Below are positions 51,690-59,137 of a DNA stretch of 64,000 bases, piece after piece. The stretch covers positions 434,001 through 498,000 of the forward strand of contig NZ_SPQT01000001.1 of assembly GCF_004571025.1 (NCBI RefSeq), written 5' to 3'. The notes below the pieces were generated by a model, which did not search any database, was not told where the DNA came from, and was given only the letters and a program-made list of their open reading frames with translations. How positions within the stretch are numbered: position 1 is the stretch's first letter; each line of letters opens with the position of its first letter. The position numbers and the translations under genes are program-made. This DNA comes from Bradyrhizobium niftali. GTDB lineage: Bacteria; Pseudomonadota; Alphaproteobacteria; Rhizobiales; Xanthobacteraceae.

Positions 51690-52367
51690 ATGCATATCGA
51701 ACCCGGAGTCGTATCGGGCGCCAAGCTCGTGTTGAGTTACGCAACCGGCATCGCCGTCGGCGGCGTTGCGTTGAAGCTCGCGGTCGAGACCGTGCGCGAG
51801 CAGGGCATTACGTCGTTCGCGGCGCGGACGCTCGCCACCACGGGCCTCGTGTTCGTCTTCTTCGAGATCCTGCCGCACTTCCCGGTCGGCGTGTCCGAGG
51901 TGCACTTCATCCTTGGCTCGACCCTGTTCCTGCTGTTCGGGGCAGCGCCGGCGGCCTTCGGCCTTGCGTTCGGCCTGCTGTTCCAGGGTGTGTTCTTCGA
52001 GCCGCCGGACCTGCCGCAATACGGCATGAACGTCACCACGCTGCTGGTGCCGCTGTTCGCGATCCAGGCGATCGCCACGCGTATCATTGCCCGCAACACC
52101 GCCTATGTCGATCTCAGGTATCGCCAGGCGCTGGCGCTGTCGACCACGTATCAGGCCGGCGTCATCGCGTGGGTCGCGTTCTGGGCGCTCTATGGTTCCG
52201 GCTTTGGCGCGACCAACCTCGTCAACATCGCGACCTTCGCGGCCTCCTACGCGCTCGTCATCGTGATCGAGCCGCTGGCCGATCTCGCCGTGCTGGCGCT
52301 GGCAAAATCGCTGCGCGGCGTCACCGCGCCCGGCCTCGTGACCCCGCGCCTGCACAACGCGGCCTAA
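51690..52367 (+). CDS. CbiM-like cobalt/metal permease (energy-coupling-factor S component)
   Basis: A 225-residue membrane protein with about six hydrophobic segments. It begins MHIEPGVVSGAKLVLSYATG; His2 after Met1 is the metal-binding N-terminus of CbiM/NikM proteins. Other family-like parts are VSEVHFILGSTLFLLFGAA and GMNVTTLLVPLFA. CbiM normally works with CbiN, CbiQ and the ATPase CbiO, none of which are next to it. It sits directly behind riboswitch 2, so cobalt uptake for corrin synthesis is the inferred role. Alternatively it is an ATPase-independent relative. Confidence 0.82.
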   Translation: MHIEPGVVSGAKLVLSYATGIAVGGVALKLAVETVREQGITSFAARTLATTGLVFVFFEILPHFPVGVSEVHFILGSTLFLLFGAAPAAFGLAFGLLFQGVFFEPPDLPQYGMNVTTLLVPLFAIQAIATRIIARNTAYVDLRYRQALALSTTYQAGVIAWVAFWALYGSGFGATNLVNIATFAASYALVIVIEPLADLAVLALAKSLRGVTAPGLVTPRLHNAA

Positions 52368-52377
52368 GAGACAAGCG

Positions 52378-52404
52378 AAAGGGCGGCCGTGATGGCCGCC
52401 CTTC
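52378..52404 (+). terminator. Strong hairpin between cbiM-like gene and cobF
   Basis: A 10-base perfect stem AAGGGCGGCC / GGCCGCCCTT with a 5-base loop (GTGAT) lies 10 bases after the cbiM-like stop and ends 10 bases before the cobF start. The T tract is very short (TTCG), so it may terminate only partly and lower cobF-cobT expression relative to the permease. Confidence 0.55.
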
Positions 52405-52413
52405 GCGAACGCG

Positions 52414-53163
52414 ATGCTCACGCTCTCCCTGATAGGCATCGGTTGCGGTGATCCCGAGCAGCTCACGCACGCCGCGACCCGCGCCATTAACGCGGCCGAT
52501 CTCGTCCTGATCCCGCGCAAGGGGAGGGCGAAATCCGATCTCGCCGATCTCAGGCGGACGATCTGCGCGGATGTGCTCACAAATCCAACGACGCGCATTG
52601 CCGAGTTCGACCTTCCCGTCCGCGACGCCGGTGAAGTGGACTATCGCAAGGGTGTGGACGATTGGCACGATGCGGTCGCCGCGACGTGGTCGCGGACAAT
52701 CGCAAGCCATCTCGATGGTGACGGCAAGGTCGCGCTGCTGATCTGGGGCGATCCTTCGCTCTACGATTCCTCGCTGCGCATTGCGCGCCGGCTCGATCCC
52801 TTGCCTGATATCGAAGTCATCCCCGGTATCACGTCGATCCAGGCGCTGTGCGCGGCGCATGCGCTGCCGCTCAACGACATCGGCGAGCCCTTTCTGGTCA
52901 CGACGGGACGGCGCTTGCGTGAAGGCGGCTGGCCGCAGGGCGTCGACACCGTGGTCGTGATGCTCGATGGCGGCACGGCGTTCCAGTCGCTCGATCCGGC
53001 CGGGCTCGACATCTGGTGGGGCGCCTATCTCGGCATGCCCGATCAGATCGTCATGTCCGGCGCGCTTGCCGAGGTAGGGCCGCGCATCGCCGCGCTGCGG
53101 CAGCAGGCGCGCGAGCGGCATGGCTGGATCATGGACAGCTACATTCTCAAGCGCAGGCCATAA
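52414..53163 (+). CDS. cobF: Precorrin-6A synthase (deacetylating)
   Basis: A 249-residue SAM-dependent methylase that methylates C-1 and removes the acetyl group, another marker of the aerobic route. Diagnostic parts are LSLIGIGCGDPEQLTHAA, LIPRKGRAKSDLADLRR, ALLIWGDPSLYDSSLRIA and VIPGITSIQALCAAH. It is separated from the other ring methylases by riboswitch 2 and the permease. cobT follows after 10 bases. Confidence 0.94.
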   Translation: MLTLSLIGIGCGDPEQLTHAATRAINAADLVLIPRKGRAKSDLADLRRTICADVLTNPTTRIAEFDLPVRDAGEVDYRKGVDDWHDAVAATWSRTIASHLDGDGKVALLIWGDPSLYDSSLRIARRLDPLPDIEVIPGITSIQALCAAHALPLNDIGEPFLVTTGRRLREGGWPQGVDTVVVMLDGGTAFQSLDPAGLDIWWGAYLGMPDQIVMSGALAEVGPRIAALRQQARERHGWIMDSYILKRRP

Positions 53164-53173
53164 GCGAGGCAGC

Positions 53174-54226
53174 ATGCTCCCCGACTGGGTCACCCAAAAA
53201 TGCCCCGAAATCTCCGCGGTCCATCGCGAGGCGGCGATCGCGCGGCAGGCGCAACTGACGAAGCCGACCGGCGCGCTCGGCCGGCTCGAGCAGCTCGCGA
53301 TCGAGCTCGCGGGCCTGCAGGCGACCAAGCAGCCGCGCGCGGCACGCGTGCCGATCATCATTTTCGCCGGCGATCACGGCATCGTCGCGCAAGGCGTGTC
53401 GGCCTATCCGCAAGGAGTGACCATCGCGATGATGGCGAATTTTGCCTCCGGTGGCGCTGCGATCTCGGTGCTGGCGCGGGAGCTTGGTTCGAGCCTGGAG
53501 GTGGTTGACGCCGGCACGTTGGCGCCGGAGGCGGTAGCAGGCATCGTCATCGACAAGCCGCGCAGCGGCACACGCGATTTCAGTGTCGAGGCTGCGCTCG
53601 CACCGTCCGAGCTGGCCTTCGCCTTCGAAGCCGGTCAGCGCGCCGTCGCGCGCGCGGAAGCCAGCCAGCCCGATCTTCTGATCTTCGGCGAGATGGGCAT
53701 CGGCAACACCACGACTTCGGCGGCGATCGCGGCGAGCCTGCTCGGCGTGAGCGCGGAAGAAATCGCCGGCAGCGGCACCGGTATCGATGCCGCCGGCCGT
53801 GCGCACAAGGCTCGCGTGATCGATGCCGCGATTGCGCGTCACGGCGTTGCGGGTGCGCCGCCCGAAAAAATCCTGTGCGCCGTTGGCGGCCTCGAGATCG
53901 CGGCCATCTGCGGCGCCATCATTGCGGCCGCGCAGCGCCGCATCCCTGTATTGATCGACGGCTTCATCGTGTCGGTCGCGGCGCTGACGGCCGTGCGGCT
54001 CAATCCGTCGTGCCAGCCGTTCCTGCTGCCCTCGCATCAATCGGCGGAGCAGGGGCATCGGCTGGTGCTCCGCGCGCTGAACGCGCAGCCGCTGATCAGC
54101 CTCGATCTCAGGCTCGGGGAGGGATCGGGCGCCGCCATCGCGCTGCCGCTGGTGCGGCTCGCCTGCAGCCTTCACAATGGCATGGCGACCTTCGCGCAGG
54201 CCAATGTGCCGGATCGCCCGGCCTGA
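53174..54226 (+). CDS. cobT: Nicotinate-nucleotide--dimethylbenzimidazole phosphoribosyltransferase
   Basis: A 350-residue enzyme (CobU in P. denitrificans) that makes alpha-ribazole phosphate from the BluB product and nicotinate mononucleotide. Motifs: LTKPTGALGRLEQLAIELA, IFAGDHGIVAQGVSAYPQ, FGEMGIGNTTTSAAI, SGTGIDAAGRAHK, FLLPSHQSAEQGH, and LGEGSGAAIAL with the catalytic-base position E316. The start at 53174 follows GCGAGG; 18 extra codons upstream overlap cobF. It ends 6 bases from the convergent phosphatase gene. Confidence 0.95.
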   Translation: MLPDWVTQKCPEISAVHREAAIARQAQLTKPTGALGRLEQLAIELAGLQATKQPRAARVPIIIFAGDHGIVAQGVSAYPQGVTIAMMANFASGGAAISVLARELGSSLEVVDAGTLAPEAVAGIVIDKPRSGTRDFSVEAALAPSELAFAFEAGQRAVARAEASQPDLLIFGEMGIGNTTTSAAIAASLLGVSAEEIAGSGTGIDAAGRAHKARVIDAAIARHGVAGAPPEKILCAVGGLEIAAICGAIIAAAQRRIPVLIDGFIVSVAALTAVRLNPSCQPFLLPSHQSAEQGHRLVLRALNAQPLISLDLRLGEGSGAAIALPLVRLACSLHNGMATFAQANVPDRPA

Positions 54227-54232
54227 TCCGGC

Positions 54233-54805
54233 TCACGCCACGCGCTGATTGACCGACACGACGCGCCAGCCGGTCGCAAGCCGGTCGATCCGGGTCAGCG
54301 ACAGCGGATCGATCACGAAGCGCAGGGCGGCTTGCGGCGTGAGATCCAGCGCGATGCACAGCGCGGCGCGGATCGTGCCGGAATGCACGACGAGCGTTGC
54401 GGGCCCAGCTTCGATCCGTGACAGCCCATGTCGGACGCGCGCGACCTGGTCCTCAAAGCTTTCACCTCCCGGTGGTCGCGCGTGCGCCGGATCGCCCCAG
54501 AATTGCGCGTAGGCATTGCCGCCCATTGCGGCGAGGTCGTCATGCCGCCGGCCGGTCCAATCGCCGAAATCCTGCTCGCTGAACTCGCCCACCAGCTCCG
54601 GGTCGAGCCTAAGTGCGCGCGCGGTCTCGACCGTGCGCCGCGACGGGCTGGCATAGCTCGCAGAGTCCTGCGGCAGGCGCTGCCGCAACGCTTCCAGTTG
54701 CGCGCGATCGCCGAGATCGGCGGGCGCGTCCGGCGCATGGATCGTCCCTTTGATGCCGTCGACGGGCGCATGACGGATCAGCCAGAGGAAGGTCTCGCCT
54801 TCCAT
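54233..54805 (-). CDS. Histidine phosphatase family protein, probable alpha-ribazole phosphatase
   Basis: A 190-residue phosphoglycerate-mutase-fold phosphatase. The phospho-histidine motif is LIRHAPV near residue 10, with an Arg in SPSRRTVETA, a Glu in FGDWTGR-HDDL and the second His in VVHSGTIRA. Position next to cobT suggests removal of the phosphate from alpha-ribazole-5'-phosphate or cobalamin-5'-phosphate (Salmonella CobC). The start at 54805 has GGAGAG upstream. It is monocistronic and its promoter region abuts riboswitch 3. Confidence 0.85.
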   Translation of the reverse strand: MEGETFLWLIRHAPVDGIKGTIHAPDAPADLGDRAQLEALRQRLPQDSASYASPSRRTVETARALRLDPELVGEFSEQDFGDWTGRRHDDLAAMGGNAYAQFWGDPAHARPPGGESFEDQVARVRHGLSRIEAGPATLVVHSGTIRAALCIALDLTPQAALRFVIDPLSLTRIDRLATGWRVVSVNQRVA

Positions 54806-54857
54806 GCTTCTCTCCAAGGAAGTTGGTCGCTGTGGCAATAACGCCGCAACTGGTACA

Positions 54858-54887
54858 TTGACTCTGTCTCGATCGTAATCCTAGATG
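54858..54887 (+). promoter_or_regulatory. Candidate promoter before riboswitch 3
   Basis: TTGACT (54858-54863) and, 18 bases on, TAGATG (54882-54887) give a weak sigma70-like pair whose start point would fall around 54894, at the edge of the aptamer. The -10 match is poor. Confidence 0.35.
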
Positions 54888-55066
54888 CTCGCGACGGTTT
54901 CCCCCGAGAGGGGATGAAAAGGGAATGCGGTGCGGGGATATTTCCCCAACGCCGCGGCTGCCCCCGCAACTGTAAGCGGATAATCCTTCGTCAGACGCCA
55001 CTGGGTCCTCGGTCCCGGGAAGGCGACGAAGTGGTGTCGACCCGCGAGCCAGGAGACCTGCCGTCA
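54888..55066 (+). promoter_or_regulatory. Cobalamin riboswitch 3 (TonB receptor leader)
   Basis: This is the clearest of the three aptamers: GACGGTTTCCCCCGAGAGGG, GATGAAAAGGGAATGCGGTG, GGCTGCCCCCGCAACTGTAA, ACGCCACTGGGTCC and the B12 box GCGAGCCAGGAGACCTGCC ending at 55062. Downstream, GTCAGCC (55063) can pair with GGCTGAC (55125), while GGGCT-GACA-AGCCC (55124-55137) forms a competing hairpin; these could be alternative states of the output element before the receptor gene. Confidence 0.95.
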
Positions 55067-55192
55067 GCCGTGGTCACACGCGAAGATGTCGGTCGGGGAG
55101 TACAGACATTCGGCTTCATCGGAGGGCTGACAAGCCCAGGGTGAGACCTCGTTCGCTGTGACGTGCCACTGACGTCATACCGAGGTCCCGCT

Positions 55193-57550
55193 GTGTCTTC
55201 TATTCGTCTTGGACGATCGCGCCGTTTCCTGCTTGCCTCCGCTGCTCTTACGTCGTTTACAGTCGCCGATCTGCCCGCCGCGCTGGCGCAGCAGGTCCGC
55301 GAACCGCTGCCCCCCGTCGAGGTGTCGCCCAACCAATCCCGCAAGCAAGCAAAGCCGGCCGGCCGGGACGCGCAGAGTGCGCGCCGCGCGACGCCGCGCA
55401 GGCCGGTGGCCGCATCGGCTGCGCCCAAGCCTGCCGTGCCGGCCGCGGCGGCGCCAACGCCGCTCAACAGCAACGCGGTCGCCGAGAGTGCCTCGCGTCT
55501 CGGCCTGACCGTGCGCGAGACGCCGGCGACCGTCGAGGTGATCTCGGCCGAGACCATGCGCGAGCAGGGCTATCGCACCGTGTCCGAGGTGGCCCAAGGT
55601 GCGGTCGGCGTGACATCCGGCGACGCGCCTGGGGAGCCGGCGGGCTTCTCGATGCGCGGTTTCACCAACAGCCAGATCAACACGCTCTACAATGGCATCA
55701 AGATCGGCCCGCAGAACATGACCTCGCGGATCATGGACACGGCCAATCTGGAGGCCGTGGAATTCCTCAAGGGCCCGGCCTCGCTGATCTCGGGCGAGGG
55801 CGCCGCCGGCGGCGCGATCAACTTCGTCACCAAGCAGCCGCACACCGGACCTATCCGCAACGAGGCGGACTTCTCGTACGACTCCCTGAACTCGTTCCGC
55901 GCGCATTACGGCTCGGGCGGCAGCACCAACGTCCAGGGGCTCGACTACCGCTTCGACATCAGTCGCTCCTCGCTCAACGGTTTTGTCGACGACACCAACA
56001 CCAAGACGCTCGACGTGTCCGGCCAGCTCAACTACCGGGTCTCCGACAGCCTCAAGGTCTGGGGCGCGATCGAGTACCGTGAGGATCGCGGAAAGGCCTA
56101 TTGGGGCGCGCCGCTGGTGCCGATTGCCTTCAGCAGCTCGCACGCGACGACAGGGATTGTCTCGGGCAACTACGTCTCGAACTTCAACAAAACCAATCTT
56201 GGAGCGGTCACGATCGACGACCGCACCTTCAACACCAACTACAACGTTCTCGACAACCGCAATGTCGCACAGGAAGTCTGGCTGCGCGGCGGGTTCGAGT
56301 TGAAACTCGCGCCCGACCTGACGCTGAAGAGCCAGGTCTATGGCTATGGTGCGGAACGGACGTGGTTCAACAACGAGGTCGAAGCGTTCAATTCGACCAC
56401 CAACATGGTGGATCGTGAGCGCTTCTATGTCGCGCACAGCCAGCGCCTCGTCGGGAACATCACCGACCTGACCTGGGATGCGAATATCGCAGGTTTTGAC
56501 AATCGCCTGGTCACGACGCTGTCCTCGAGCTATCTCGATTTTGTCAGGCCGGGCGCCGCCAATTTCCCCGGCGACTCCGTTTCGCTGGTCAATCCCGACC
56601 GCGGCTTTTACGGCCTGCTCACGACGCAGCAGCAGACCGCGCGCATCGACAATGAGGCGCTGTCGTTCGAGGACCGGCTGAAGCTGACGCGGACCTTCGC
56701 GCTGATCGGCGGCCTGCGCGTCGAGCATATCGGGCTCGACCGCAACTCGACCGACAAGAACGGACTGGAGAAGGCTGGCTTCCCGTTCACGAAGGACTGG
56801 GCGCCGGTGACGGGACGCATCGGCTACACCTGGGAGGCCGTGCCCGGCCTGACCTTCTTCAGCCAGTACGCGACCGGCGCTGATATCTCCGCCAACAACA
56901 TCTTCCTGCTCGCGCCGATCCAGCCACTCGACCTGACGACCGCGCGCACCTATGAGACCGGCGTCAAGCATCTGTTCTGGGACAACCGGGCGGAGTGGTC
57001 GTTCTCGGCCTACGACATCCTGCGCAAGAACGTCTATGCGGCGGCCGGCGGGCAGGCGCTCAATATTGCGGGACGGCAGGAGTCGAAGGGTGTCGAGCTC
57101 GCCGCCTCGGTGCGTCCGATCGAACCTCTCCGGCTGTGGGGCAACATCGCCTATGTCGATGCGCGCTATGCCGACTACAATTTCGTCGGCGGCTCGTTCT
57201 CGGGCAACACGCCGCCGAACGTGCCGCGCATCGTCGCCAATGCAGGCGCTTCCTGGCGCTTCTTCACGTCGTGGCCGGTGGAGCTCGGCATCGTCGGCCG
57301 CCACGTCGGCGATCGCTACAACACCGACGCTAACACGGTGACGATGAACGCCTACACGGTCGGCGACGTCTACGCCTTCGTCGACATCCCCAAGACGGTC
57401 TTCAATGCCGTCGACCAGGCCCGCCTGACCTTCCGGGTGCGCAACTTCACCGACAAGCGCTACGCGATCTGGGGCGATCCGTTCTATCCCGACCAGATCC
57501 TCCTGGGCGCGCCGCGCACCTACGAGATCTCGGCGGCGTTCAAATGGTAG
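55193..57550 (+). CDS. TonB-dependent receptor under cobalamin riboswitch control
   Basis: A 785-residue outer-membrane receptor. The GTG at 55193 follows GAGG at 7 bases and gives a signal peptide (SSIRLGRSRRFLLASAALTS, cleavage near ALAQ); a GTG at 55163 adds ten residues. A TonB-box-like LPPVEVS and an Ala/Pro-rich linker lead to a plug domain (MRGFTNSQINTLYNGIKI, VEFLKGPASLISGEGAAGG). The barrel ends in the expected aromatic (ISAAFKW). The plug resembles siderophore receptors more than BtuB (about 600 residues), so the cargo may be a corrinoid or a cobalt chelate. No BtuCDF genes are near. Confidence 0.9.
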   Translation: MSSIRLGRSRRFLLASAALTSFTVADLPAALAQQVREPLPPVEVSPNQSRKQAKPAGRDAQSARRATPRRPVAASAAPKPAVPAAAAPTPLNSNAVAESASRLGLTVRETPATVEVISAETMREQGYRTVSEVAQGAVGVTSGDAPGEPAGFSMRGFTNSQINTLYNGIKIGPQNMTSRIMDTANLEAVEFLKGPASLISGEGAAGGAINFVTKQPHTGPIRNEADFSYDSLNSFRAHYGSGGSTNVQGLDYRFDISRSSLNGFVDDTNTKTLDVSGQLNYRVSDSLKVWGAIEYREDRGKAYWGAPLVPIAFSSSHATTGIVSGNYVSNFNKTNLGAVTIDDRTFNTNYNVLDNRNVAQEVWLRGGFELKLAPDLTLKSQVYGYGAERTWFNNEVEAFNSTTNMVDRERFYVAHSQRLVGNITDLTWDANIAGFDNRLVTTLSSSYLDFVRPGAANFPGDSVSLVNPDRGFYGLLTTQQQTARIDNEALSFEDRLKLTRTFALIGGLRVEHIGLDRNSTDKNGLEKAGFPFTKDWAPVTGRIGYTWEAVPGLTFFSQYATGADISANNIFLLAPIQPLDLTTARTYETGVKHLFWDNRAEWSFSAYDILRKNVYAAAGGQALNIAGRQESKGVELAASVRPIEPLRLWGNIAYVDARYADYNFVGGSFSGNTPPNVPRIVANAGASWRFFTSWPVELGIVGRHVGDRYNTDANTVTMNAYTVGDVYAFVDIPKTVFNAVDQARLTFRVRNFTDKRYAIWGDPFYPDQILLGAPRTYEISAAFKW

Positions 57551-57562
57551 GGCGCTGAGCGC

Positions 57563-58984
57563 ATGATGGGCGCGGTCGTCCTGCTGCATCGCTGGCTCGG
57601 GATCGCGTTCTGTCTGCTGTTCGCGATGTGGTTCGCGACCGGCATCGTGATGCATTTCGTTCCGTTTCCGTCATTGACGGAAGCGGAACGTTTTGCCGGC
57701 CTTGCGCCGGTTGAGCGCGTGCAGGCCACCATGGCGGTTGCCGATGCCGTGGCTGCGAGCGGGATCGCCGATCCTACGCGCGTGCGCCTGATCCAACGGA
57801 GCGACGGACCCGTCTACGTCGTGTCGGGGCCCTCGCGTTCGCGCGCGGTCCGCGCTTCCGACGGGCAGGATGCGTCGGTGTCGTCGCCCGAGGTCGCGCT
57901 CGCCATCGCGCAGGCGCATGCGCGCCAACGCGGGCTGGATGCCGCGCATGCGGCGATCGTTGCGCACGCAGACCACGATCAATGGAGCGTACCGAACGGC
58001 TTTGATCGCCACCGGCCGCTGTTTCGCGCGGCGCTTGGCGATGCCGCCGGAACGGAGATCTACGTCTCGTCCCGTACTGGCGAAATCGTCCTGGATACGA
58101 CGCGGAGCGAGCGCGGCTGGAATCTCGTCGGCAGCGTGCTGCACTGGATCTACCCGACGGTTCTGAGAAGCAACTGGGTGCTGTGGGACGGCGTGGTCTG
58201 GACGCTATCGCTGCTGGCCCTGATCGCGGCGATGTTGGGGGCGGTGCTCGGGATCGCGCGGGTGAGGATGCAGGGACGCCAGATCTCCTCGCCCTATCGC
58301 GGCTGGCATGCTCTGCATCACATCGTCGGCCTGGCGGCAACGGCCTTCGTGCTGACCTGGATCTTCAGCGGCTGGCTTTCGATGGATCACGGCCGGCTGT
58401 TCTCGCGCGGGCAGTTGACCCCCGCGGAGGCTGGCGTGACGAACGCCTTGCCGGACTGGAAGACGGCCGCCTCGCTCGATGGGAAACCGGTATCGTCTTC
58501 AGCCCGCGAAGTCGAATGGCTTGGCTTTAACGGCATGGTCTATCGACGTGAACGGATTGGCCTCGACCAGCAGGTTTTGGTTCGGCTGAACGCCCGAGAG
58601 GCAGGCGTGTTCAGCGCGCAAGAGGTCGAGAGTTTGATGACGCGCCTTGCGGCCGGCTGTAGCGCGCCGTCCGTTCTTGCGGTCAATGACGACTATCCCG
58701 CGCAATCCATTGTCCCGGGGGCTCCCGTCTACCGTGCCCGCTGTGGCGACATCTGGTTTGACATCGACAGCGCCGACGGCAGCGTGCTGCAAAGGCTGGA
58801 TGCATCGCGGCGGGCCTATCGCTGGTTCTATGGCGCGCTGCACACGCTCGACTTTCCGGTCCTGTTGGCGCATCCGCGTTTGCGCGATGTCCTGATCGTC
58901 GGCCTCTGCGCGCTCGGGCTTGTGTTCTCGATCACCGGAATTGTCATCGGGTGGCGGCGGCTGCGTCTGTCATTCGCCAGCTAG
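57563..58984 (+). CDS. PepSY domain membrane protein
   Basis: A 473-residue inner-membrane protein of the PepSY-associated TM family. The first helix (LHRWLGIAFCLLFAMWFATG) contains the conserved HRW; further helices are near residues 215-235, 255-275 and 440-462, with two soluble loops between. Conserved histidines (HHIVGL, LHWIYP, GALHTLDFP) are potential haem or metal sites. It starts 12 bases after the receptor stop, in the same riboswitch-controlled transcript. Relatives often accompany TonB receptors and may reduce the imported metal complex; here that would be cobalt, by inference. Confidence 0.85.
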   Translation: MMGAVVLLHRWLGIAFCLLFAMWFATGIVMHFVPFPSLTEAERFAGLAPVERVQATMAVADAVAASGIADPTRVRLIQRSDGPVYVVSGPSRSRAVRASDGQDASVSSPEVALAIAQAHARQRGLDAAHAAIVAHADHDQWSVPNGFDRHRPLFRAALGDAAGTEIYVSSRTGEIVLDTTRSERGWNLVGSVLHWIYPTVLRSNWVLWDGVVWTLSLLALIAAMLGAVLGIARVRMQGRQISSPYRGWHALHHIVGLAATAFVLTWIFSGWLSMDHGRLFSRGQLTPAEAGVTNALPDWKTAASLDGKPVSSSAREVEWLGFNGMVYRRERIGLDQQVLVRLNAREAGVFSAQEVESLMTRLAAGCSAPSVLAVNDDYPAQSIVPGAPVYRARCGDIWFDIDSADGSVLQRLDASRRAYRWFYGALHTLDFPVLLAHPRLRDVLIVGLCALGLVFSITGIVIGWRRLRLSFAS

Positions 58985-58986
58985 AT

Positions 58987-59003
58987 GGGCGCGCGCGGCG
59001 CCC
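58987..59003 (+). terminator. Short GC hairpin after the PepSY gene
   Basis: GGGCGC and GCGCCC pair around a 5-base loop 3 bases after the stop codon. The stem is followed by an A-rich rather than T-rich stretch, so its function as a terminator is uncertain. Confidence 0.4.
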
Positions 59004-59086
59004 GATAAACAAAAAGTGCGAAAACAACCCCATGCACAGTAGCCGGTGATAATGGAATCAACGGCTTACGCACGTGTCGACGCGAT

Positions 59087-59116
59087 TTGACCCGTCGGAC
59101 AAAACAGGGGTATATT
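59087..59116 (+). promoter_or_regulatory. Promoter-like sequence facing the amidase 3' end
   Basis: TTGACC and TATATT (each one base from consensus) are separated by 18 bases on the plus strand. No plus-strand gene starts downstream until 61700. It may be a remnant, an antisense promoter, or part of a dispersed repeat. Confidence 0.3.
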
Positions 59117-59137
59117 GCTATTATTCCGAAATCGTCG

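Noticed and set aside
55175..57655. Minus-strand open frame of about 826 codons opposite the TonB receptor
   Set aside because: The plus strand encodes a clear receptor with signal, plug and barrel; the antisense translation has no family features.
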